Shown here: positions 1-4,435 of the stretch, piece after piece
Layout: each line of letters opens with the position of its first letter
Position numbering within the stretch: the stretch's first letter is position 1
Source: Acidimicrobiales bacterium
GTDB taxonomy: Bacteria; Actinomycetota; Acidimicrobiia; Acidimicrobiales; RAAP-2
Assembly: GCA_030044045.1 (NCBI GenBank)
Contig: JASHWO010000216.1
Location: forward strand, 1-6,535
Direction of reading: 5' to 3'
Length of the DNA: 6,535 nucleotides
Program-made: the position numbers and the translations under genes
The notes under the pieces: model-generated
What the model was told of the DNA's origin: nothing
What the model saw: the letters and a program-made list of their open reading frames with translations, nothing else
The model's database searches: none

Positions 1-358
1 TGGCGGCCACGGCGGTGAAGCCCAGCTCCCGCGCCCGGGCGGCGAACCCCTGCCAGGCGCCCGGCGCCTGCCCGAGGTCGCCGACGCGCACCGGCTCCCG
101 GGTGGTGAACGCCTCCACGCAGGGCCCGGCCTGGTGCTCCTCCTGGAACCGCTCGAGGAGGGACGCGGCCTCGCCGTGGGCGGTGACGAAGGCCAGCCGC
201 CCGTTGTCCTGCGACAGTGATACCCCAGCGCTGTCGACCTCCAGCACGGCGACCACCCGGGCCGTGAGGTCGAACAGCACGTCGGCCACGTCGAAGCGGC
301 GGACCAGGGTGCGGGCGAAGTCGGAGAGCGCCTGGACGAGGAGATCGGCGCGAGCCAT
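1..358 (-). CDS. GAF-domain protein, probable GAF-ANTAR regulator (C-terminus beyond the window)
   Basis: This gene reads leftward from ATG at 358-356 and runs off the window after 119 codons plus one base, with no stop. The protein begins MARADLLVQALSDFARTLV, then a helix and strand pattern (RRFDVADVLFDLTARVVAVLEVDSAG region), then a segment around residues 73-83 reading EEHQAGPCVEA, followed by a REPVRVGDL strand. The order 'FARTLV..DVADVL..LT..AVLEV..AGVSL' and 'QEEHQ.GPC.EA' is typical of actinobacterial GAF domains placed before an ANTAR RNA-binding domain. Those proteins are cytoplasmic and are thought to act as signal-dependent antiterminators. The ANTAR half is not visible, so that part is inferred. 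AGGTGA lies only 2 bases before the ATG, closer than usual; an in-frame GTG at 364-362 is an alternative start. The gene diverges from the histidine kinase across 438 bp. GAF assignment is fairly sure; ligand and target are unknown. Confidence 0.8.
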   Translation of the reverse strand, partial: MARADLLVQALSDFARTLVRRFDVADVLFDLTARVVAVLEVDSAGVSLSQDNGRLAFVTAHGEAASLLERFQEEHQAGPCVEAFTTREPVRVGDLGQAPGAWQGFAARARELGFTAVAA

Positions 359-661
359 CGTCACCTGGGCTACGGGCCGGCCCGGCGGGCCGCCCGGGCT
401 CCCGCCGAAGCAGGGACCGCGGCTCTCGCGCCGCGCCGTCTCCTCACCTGTTGGCTCACCCGTCCCTCCACGTCGACAGACCGTTGGTGCTGTCGCCGAG
501 GGCCGGGGCGACGCTTGTGCGCCCGCCGGGGATCGGGGCGAATGCCGCAAGCTCGAGACATCCTTACCAATGTCGGGGCACGACCGCAACCGGCCGACAG
601 CCCGGGCGGTGCCCGGTCGCCGAGGGCGACGGCGACGTGGGCGGTTTCCCGAGCTTGGCCG

Positions 662-690
662 TTGCAACCAGCATTCCAACTTCCTACACT
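662..690 (+). promoter_or_regulatory. Candidate sigma-70-type promoter for the histidine kinase
   Basis: TTGCAA at 662-667 and TACACT at 685-690 are separated by exactly 17 bases. Each matches 4 of 6 positions of the consensus TTGACA/TATAAT, and the -10 fits the TAnnnT pattern common in actinobacteria. The pair lies in the most AT-rich stretch of the intergenic region. Transcription would start near 697 and give an untranslated leader of about 100 bases before the ATG at 797. This is a pattern match only. Confidence 0.45.
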
Positions 691-786
691 GGCAGTAAGG
701 CTACTCCAGTCATATCAGATCACAAGTGCCCGCCCCAGACCCCGGCGGGCCGTTGCCGTCCGGGACCCCCGGGCGGCCTCCAGGGC

Positions 787-791
787 AAGGA
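787..791 (+). promoter_or_regulatory. Ribosome binding site that decides the histidine kinase start
   Basis: AAGGA at 787-791 sits 5 bases before the ATG at 797. The same frame is open back to an ATG at 515. The extra 94 residues are Arg/Pro/Ala-rich, show no domain, and would have to be read through the candidate promoter at 662-690. The site therefore favours 797 over 515; the adjacent ATG at 800 is also possible. Confidence 0.6.
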
Positions 792-796
792 TCGAG

Positions 797-1990
797 ATGA
801 TGGAGCTGGGTACGTGGCCCACTGCCGGCGGGCGGACCGTAGGTGGGCAGTCGGGAAGTGCACGTGCAGGCCGGGCGCAGGCCGGTGGCGTGCCGGCCGG
901 CGGTGGCCGGGTCGCGCGTTGGCTGCCGGGGCACCCCCCGGGCGGTGGCGGCCTCTCGCCCGAGCCCGAGGCCGATCTGGTCCAGCACGTCCTGGACCAG
1001 GTAGGGGACGCCGTCTTCCTCCTCGACCGGGACACCCTGCGCATCCTCCACGGGAACCGGGGCGCCCTGGAGCAGACCGGGTGCGGGCCGGCGGCGCTCA
1101 CCCGGCTGGCGCTCTACGAGCTCACGCCGGAGCTGGGCCGGGAGGATCTGGCGGCGACCTTCGCCGGGCTGTGCCAGGCCGGGAGTGGTACCCGGCGCCG
1201 CATGACCGTCCTCCGACCGGTGGCCGGCCCGGACCGGGCGGTGGAGCTGGTGGTCCAGGCCCCGGCCGGCCGGCCGGGCGGCGACCCCCCTCCCTACGTG
1301 GCCATCGCCCGGGACCTCACGGACACCCTGCGGGCCGAGGCCACGGCCCGGGAGGCGGCCACCCAGGCGGCCATCTCGGCCGACCACGAGCGGATCGCCC
1401 GCGACCTCCACGACCGGGTGATCCAGCGCATCTTCGCCGCCGGCCTCATCCTCGACGGGGCGCTGGGGCACCTGCGGGGCCGGGCGGTGGCCGAGCGGGT
1501 ACGCGACGCCGCCGACGAGCTGGACGGGGCCATCCGGGAGCTACGGGACGCCATCTTCGGCCTGGAGGTCGACCGCCCGGCCGTCGGCCGGATCCGCGAG
1601 GAGCTGGCGGACCTGGTCGCCGAGTACGGCCGCCTCCTGGGGTTCGGCCCCCGGGTGCACTTCCAGGGGCCGCTGGACACGCTGCCGGCGATCGTGCTGC
1701 CACAGGTGGCGGCGGCCCTGCGGGAGATGCTCTCGAACGTGGCCCGGCACGCCCGGGCCCACAGCGTCTCGGTGGACGTCGCCCTCGGCGACGACCTGCG
1801 GGTGGAGGTGGCCGACGACGGCGACGGCGTGCCCGGCCCGGTCCGTTCCGGCAACGGGTTGCGGAACCTGCGGGCCCGGGCCCAGTCGCTCGGCGGCACC
1901 TTCACCGTGTCCGGGCGCCTGCCGAGCGGCACCGTCGCCGTCTGGTCGGTCCCGGTCACCGGTCCCGGGCTGGCCGGGCCGTCCGGCTGA
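797..1990 (+). CDS. Soluble PAS-domain sensor histidine kinase, HisKA_3 (NarL/DevS) type
   Basis: The predicted protein has 397 residues. Residues 1-55 are a Gly/Pro/Arg/Ala-rich tail of low complexity. Residues about 56-177 look like a PAS sensor domain (DAVFLLDRDTL, then VAIARDLTD). A short helix leads to the HisKA_3 dimerisation box DHERIARDLHDRVIQRI with the probable phosphorylated His205. The HATPase_c domain follows: N box with Asn314 (LREMLSNVARHA), DxGxG at 340-344, and GNGLRNLRARA from 352. All hallmark residues for autophosphorylation are present. No transmembrane segment is seen, so it should be cytoplasmic. The DLHD..IQR and GNGLRNL..RA..LGGTF patterns resemble actinobacterial DevS/DosT-like kinases, but those have GAF sensors where this has PAS. 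Such kinases normally phosphorylate a LuxR/NarL-type response regulator; none is encoded in the window. The signal is unknown. The family call is secure. Confidence 0.9.
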   Translation: MMELGTWPTAGGRTVGGQSGSARAGRAQAGGVPAGGGRVARWLPGHPPGGGGLSPEPEADLVQHVLDQVGDAVFLLDRDTLRILHGNRGALEQTGCGPAALTRLALYELTPELGREDLAATFAGLCQAGSGTRRRMTVLRPVAGPDRAVELVVQAPAGRPGGDPPPYVAIARDLTDTLRAEATAREAATQAAISADHERIARDLHDRVIQRIFAAGLILDGALGHLRGRAVAERVRDAADELDGAIRELRDAIFGLEVDRPAVGRIREELADLVAEYGRLLGFGPRVHFQGPLDTLPAIVLPQVAAALREMLSNVARHARAHSVSVDVALGDDLRVEVADDGDGVPGPVRSGNGLRNLRARAQSLGGTFTVSGRLPSGTVAVWSVPVTGPGLAGPSG

Positions 1991-1994
1991 GCTG

Positions 1995-2036
1995 GGCTGT
2001 GCTGCCTGCCCCGCCCGGGGCCCCGACCCCAGGCTC
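1995..2036 (+). repeat. 42-bp direct repeat, copy 1
   Basis: This 42-base unit starts GGCTGTGCTGCC and ends CCCCAGGCTC, and begins 5 bases after the kinase stop codon. It recurs at 2067-2108 with a single difference, C at 2009 against G at 2081 (41 of 42 identical). Within it, GCCCCG-CC-CGGGGC is a short inverted repeat. The copies are 72 bases apart start to start, a multiple of three. Confidence 0.9.
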
Positions 2037-2044
2037 CTCCGCGG

Positions 2045-2064
2045 CGTGGGGCCCCTGCCCCACG
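2045..2064. terminator. GC hairpin between the repeats, possible terminator of the kinase gene
   Basis: CGTGGGGC at 2045-2052 pairs perfectly with GCCCCACG at 2057-2064 around a 4-base loop, CCCT. This strong 8-bp stem lies 55 bases past the kinase stop codon. There is no T-tract after it, so it is not a classical intrinsic terminator, though GC-rich actinobacteria often have stem-loops without one. It could equally be a structural part of the repeat block. Confidence 0.4.
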
Positions 2065-2066
2065 GC

Positions 2067-2108
2067 GGCTGTGCTGCCTGGCCCGCCCGGGGCCCCGACC
2101 CCAGGCTC
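2067..2108 (+). repeat. 42-bp direct repeat, copy 2
   Basis: This second copy of the unit at 1995-2036 differs only at 2081. Similarity ends sharply on both sides (1994 versus 2066; 2037 versus 2109). It ends 6 bases before the ATG of the GNAT remnant, so it lies at the point where acetyltransferase similarity begins. Confidence 0.9.
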
Positions 2109-2114
2109 GTGGCC

Positions 2115-2327
2115 ATGTGGGCGCAGGAGGGCTACGGCTTCTGGGCGGCACTCGACTTCGCCTTCGGGCCCCTGGTACTGCCCCGGGTGATCGCCCGGTA
2201 CCACTCGGAGAACGCGGCGTCGGGCCGGGTGATGGAGAAGATCGGCATGCACTACTGGAAGGACATGCCCTACGAAGGCCGGCCCGAGGCGACCACCCAC
2301 GTCTACGAGCTCTCGGTACCGGCCTGA
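2115..2327 (+). pseudogene. GNAT family N-acetyltransferase, C-terminal remnant
   Basis: Seventy codons from ATG at 2115 encode the last part of a GNAT acetyltransferase. Residues 6-25 (GYGFWAALDFAFGPLVLPRV) match the helix and strand that close the acetyl-CoA binding core. Residues 27-45 (ARYHSENAASGRVMEKIGM) match the motif B region, usually H.eN.AS.rvmeKlGm, and the tail DMPYEGRPEATTHVYELS is a normal GNAT ending. A whole RimJ/RimL-like enzyme is about 170-190 residues, so about 100 N-terminal residues are missing, including the rest of the acetyl-CoA pocket. I found them in no frame upstream, where only the repeats and the kinase lie. A GTG at 2046 extends the frame to 93 codons but adds only repeat-encoded residues. 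No ribosome binding site precedes either start. Activity is not expected. Expression as a short protein cannot be excluded, because the remaining frame is undamaged. Confidence 0.7.
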
Positions 2328-2396
2328 CCCGGCCACCCGCTGGCAGCAGGGTGCCGGCGCCGCGGCGACGTGCCGTGCGCCACCGCCGGCGGCAGC

Positions 2397-4253
2397 TCAG
2401 CGCCGGCCGGAACGGGCCAGCGAGCCGGCGATGTCGCCGGCCCCAGCCCCGGCCCCGCCGTCGAGGGCGGCGTCGAGGGCGATGGCCGCGTGGACCAGCG
2501 CCAGGTGGGTGAAGGCCTGGGGGAAGTTCCCGAGCTGCACGCCGTTCGGGTCGATCTCCTCGGCGTAGAGCCCGAGGTGGTTGGCGTAGGTCAGCATTTT
2601 CGCCAAGGCGTACTGCGCCTCCTCCAGCCGTCCGGAGCGGGTGAGAGCGTTCACGTAGAAGAAGGAGCACAAGGAGAACGTCCCCTCGTTGCCCGGGAGC
2701 CCGTCGGGCGAGGCGCTCGGGTTGTAGCGGTAGACCAGGCTGTCGCTCACCAGCTCCTCGCCGATGGCGTCGAGGGTGGCCAGCCACAGGGGATCCTGGG
2801 GCGACACCAGGCCGACCACGGGCATGAGCAGGTTGATGGCGTCGACCACCGACGTCCCGGGGTACTGGACGAACGCCTGCCGGTCCGGGTTCCAGCAGCG
2901 GGACATGATCTGGTCGTAGATGGCGTCGCGGGTGGCCGTCCAGCGCCCGACGGCGCCGGGTCGCCCGCGGGACGCCGCCATCCGCAGGGCCCGCTCGAAG
3001 GCCACCCAGCACATCACCCGCCCGTAGGTGAAGTCCTGGCGGCCGCCCCTGGTCTCCCAGACGCCCTCGTCGGGCTGGTCCCAGTTGTCGGCCAGCCAGT
3101 CCAGGATGCCCCGGATCTTGGCCCAGCCCATGTGGCCGACTGGGATCAGGCCGTCGGCCACGGCCAGGGAGTCCAGCGCCTCCCCGTAGATGTCGAGCTG
3201 CAACTGGTCGGCGGCGCCGTTGCCGATGCGCACCGGTCGCGAGCCCCGGTAGCCCTCGAGGTGGTCGAGCTGCTCCTCCTTCAGGTCCGAGGAGCCGTCG
3301 ACCCGGTACATGATCTTCAGCGGGCCAGAGGCGTCGCCCGCCTGTTCGTGCACCCGGTCGCCGAGCCAGCGGAGGAAGGCGGCGGCCTCGTCCCGGTAGC
3401 CCAGGGCGAGCAGGGCGAACACGGAGAACGAGGAGTCCCGGACCCAGGTGTAGCGGTAGTCCCAGTTCCGCGGCCCACCCACCTGCTCGGGCAGGGCGGC
3501 CGTGGGCGCCGCCACCAGGGCGCCGGTGGGGGCGTAGGTCAGGAGCTTCAGCGACATGGCCGAGCGGTGGACCGCTTCCCGCCAGCGGCCGGTGTAGGAG
3601 CACCGGGCCAGCCAGCGGCGCCAGAAGCGGACGGTGTCCTCGAAGAGCCGGACGGCCTCCTCCTCGCCGACCGCCCTCGGGCCGCCGGCCGGGCTGGTCT
3701 CCAGGAGGAACCGCCGGCTCTCCCCGGCGCGCAGGGTGAGCTCGAGATGGACGTCGCCGCCGTCGGCCGCCGCCCCGCCCACCCCGTGGAGGGCGACGAC
3801 CGCTCCGCCCGACCGGAACACGGCGCCCCCGGCGGAGAGGTCGAGCTGGTGCTCCCGGCGCCCGTAGTCGAAGCGCGGCGCGCAGTCCAGCACGAAGTCC
3901 ATGGCGCCGCGGATCACCCGGATCCCCCGGCCGATCCGGCGGCGGCCGCTCACCACCGCCGGATCCTCGACCGGCATGAAGTCGACGACTTCGCCCACCC
4001 CGCCGTCGGTGAGGAACCGCGTGATCAGGCATGCCGACTGGGGGAAGTAGATCTGGTAGCTGCGGTACCCCGGCGCCTTCGGGGCGATCCGGAAGTGCCC
4101 GCCGCGCCGCCGGTCGAGCAGCGAGGCGAAGATGGAGGGCGAGTCGAACCTGGGGGCGCAGAACCAGTCGATCTCGGCGTCGGTCGACACCAGTGCCGCC
4201 GTCTGGAGGTCGCCGATCAGCCCGTGGTCGCTGATCGAGGGGTAGTCGCCCAT
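2397..4253 (-). CDS. Glycoside hydrolase family 15 protein (glucoamylase/trehalase-like)
   Basis: The 618-residue protein has the two-part plan of bacterial GH15 enzymes and is close to the usual 600-670 residues. Residues 1 to about 215 form the N-terminal beta-sandwich domain, opening with YPSISDHGLIGDLQTAALVS and then IDWFCAPRFDSPSIFASLLD. Residues about 225-595 form the (alpha/alpha)6 barrel: GPRNWDYRYTWVRDSSF at 260-276, Glu400 in DEGVWETRGG as probable general acid, and Glu565 or Glu566 in LYAEEIDP as probable general base, followed by GNFPQAFTHL. It should invert alpha-glucosidic bonds and release glucose. Mycobacterial members with this architecture are trehalases, others act on malto-oligosaccharides, so the substrate stays open. 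There is no signal peptide, so it is probably cytoplasmic. The C-terminus is Gly/Ala-rich and low in complexity. The start is fixed by AGGAG 7 bases upstream. An in-frame ATG at 4316 is rejected because a -10-like element lies after it. Confidence 0.93.
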   Translation of the reverse strand: MGDYPSISDHGLIGDLQTAALVSTDAEIDWFCAPRFDSPSIFASLLDRRRGGHFRIAPKAPGYRSYQIYFPQSACLITRFLTDGGVGEVVDFMPVEDPAVVSGRRRIGRGIRVIRGAMDFVLDCAPRFDYGRREHQLDLSAGGAVFRSGGAVVALHGVGGAAADGGDVHLELTLRAGESRRFLLETSPAGGPRAVGEEEAVRLFEDTVRFWRRWLARCSYTGRWREAVHRSAMSLKLLTYAPTGALVAAPTAALPEQVGGPRNWDYRYTWVRDSSFSVFALLALGYRDEAAAFLRWLGDRVHEQAGDASGPLKIMYRVDGSSDLKEEQLDHLEGYRGSRPVRIGNGAADQLQLDIYGEALDSLAVADGLIPVGHMGWAKIRGILDWLADNWDQPDEGVWETRGGRQDFTYGRVMCWVAFERALRMAASRGRPGAVGRWTATRDAIYDQIMSRCWNPDRQAFVQYPGTSVVDAINLLMPVVGLVSPQDPLWLATLDAIGEELVSDSLVYRYNPSASPDGLPGNEGTFSLCSFFYVNALTRSGRLEEAQYALAKMLTYANHLGLYAEEIDPNGVQLGNFPQAFTHLALVHAAIALDAALDGGAGAGAGDIAGSLARSGRR

Positions 4254-4260
4254 GCGCCTG

Positions 4261-4265
4261 CTCCT
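4261..4265 (-). promoter_or_regulatory. Ribosome binding site of the GH15 gene
   Basis: On the minus strand AGGAG lies 7 bases before the ATG at 4253-4251 (the plus strand reads CTCCT at 4261-4265). This is the best Shine-Dalgarno match in the window and selects 4253 over the longer frame starting at 4316. Confidence 0.75.
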
Positions 4266-4301
4266 GGCCCCGGCTCCCGGCCGGCGCTCGATCCGCCACC
4301 C

Positions 4302-4307
4302 AGTATA
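4302..4307 (-). promoter_or_regulatory. Candidate -10 element for the GH15 gene
   Basis: The minus strand reads TATACT, 5 of 6 matches to TATAAT, in the only AT-rich patch of this intergenic region. Transcription would begin near 4295, about 40 bases before the ATG at 4253. No good -35 element is found 16-18 bases upstream, so it may depend on an activator or another sigma factor, or be chance. Confidence 0.4.
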
Positions 4308-4420
4308 AACCCCCATTGCAAACAGTGGCGGTCGGCCCGCCTTCGGGCGCCGGGTGCACAGCGTCCGGCTCGCCGATGGGGACCGGTACGTGGCCGCCGG
4401 CCGGCCGGCGGGGCGCCGGG

Positions 4421-4426
4421 TACGTT
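4421..4426 (+). promoter_or_regulatory. Possible -10 element of a leaderless acyltransferase transcript
   Basis: TACGTT at 4421-4426 fits the actinobacterial TAnnnT pattern and ends 9 bases before the ATG at 4436. With no clear ribosome binding site there, this arrangement would suit transcription starting at or very near the start codon. The spacing is at the long end for a leaderless gene and no -35 is visible, so support is weak. Confidence 0.25.
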
Positions 4427-4435
4427 GAGCACGCT

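Larger units (their letters stand above)
359..796. other. 438-bp divergent intergenic region between GAF gene and histidine kinase
   Basis: No convincing gene lies here. Open frames crossing it have Arg/Pro/Gly-rich, low-complexity translations with no recognisable domain and look like GC-driven artefacts. The left part holds dense GC palindromes, for example GGGCCGGCCC at 374-383, just upstream of the GAF start. The right part, about 655-725, is noticeably richer in A and T than the surroundings and carries the promoter annotated separately. The 8-base palindrome GTTGCAAC at 661-668 overlaps that promoter's -35 element and could be incidental or part of an operator. No rightward start codon with a good ribosome binding site is seen before 797. 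Confidence 0.6.
4254..4435. other. 182-bp divergent intergenic region between GH15 and acyltransferase genes
   Basis: This shared upstream region contains one AT-rich patch near 4302-4325, holding the minus-strand TATACT element. It also has a small hairpin, GCCCG-CCTT-CGGGC, at about 4337-4350, and the possible plus-strand -10 at 4421-4426. No small gene or clear operator palindrome is seen. Both flanking genes could be controlled from here. Confidence 0.5.

Noticed and set aside
370..570. Small minus-strand frame of 66 codons upstream of the GAF gene
   Set aside because: It is Arg/Ala/Pro-rich, has no recognised domain and no ribosome binding site that I could see, and overlaps GC palindromes.
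515..796. N-terminal extension of the histidine kinase to ATG at 515
   Set aside because: The 94 extra residues are low-complexity without a domain, they would cross the candidate promoter, and the ATG at 797 has AAGGA at proper spacing.
1995..2108. CRISPR-like array
   Set aside because: There are only two units, the spacer is 30 bp and itself a hairpin, and no cas genes are present.
2353..2390. Inverted repeat GCCGGCG/CGCCGGC between the convergent GNAT remnant and GH15 gene as a bidirectional terminator
   Set aside because: The stem is 7 bp with a 24-base loop and no T-tract. Such pairs arise often by chance at this GC content.
4254..4316. N-terminal extension of GH15 to ATG at 4316
   Set aside because: The extra 21 residues are Arg-rich and lack GH15 similarity. 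The family normally begins near the YPSISDHGLIG motif, and the strong ribosome binding site belongs to 4253.
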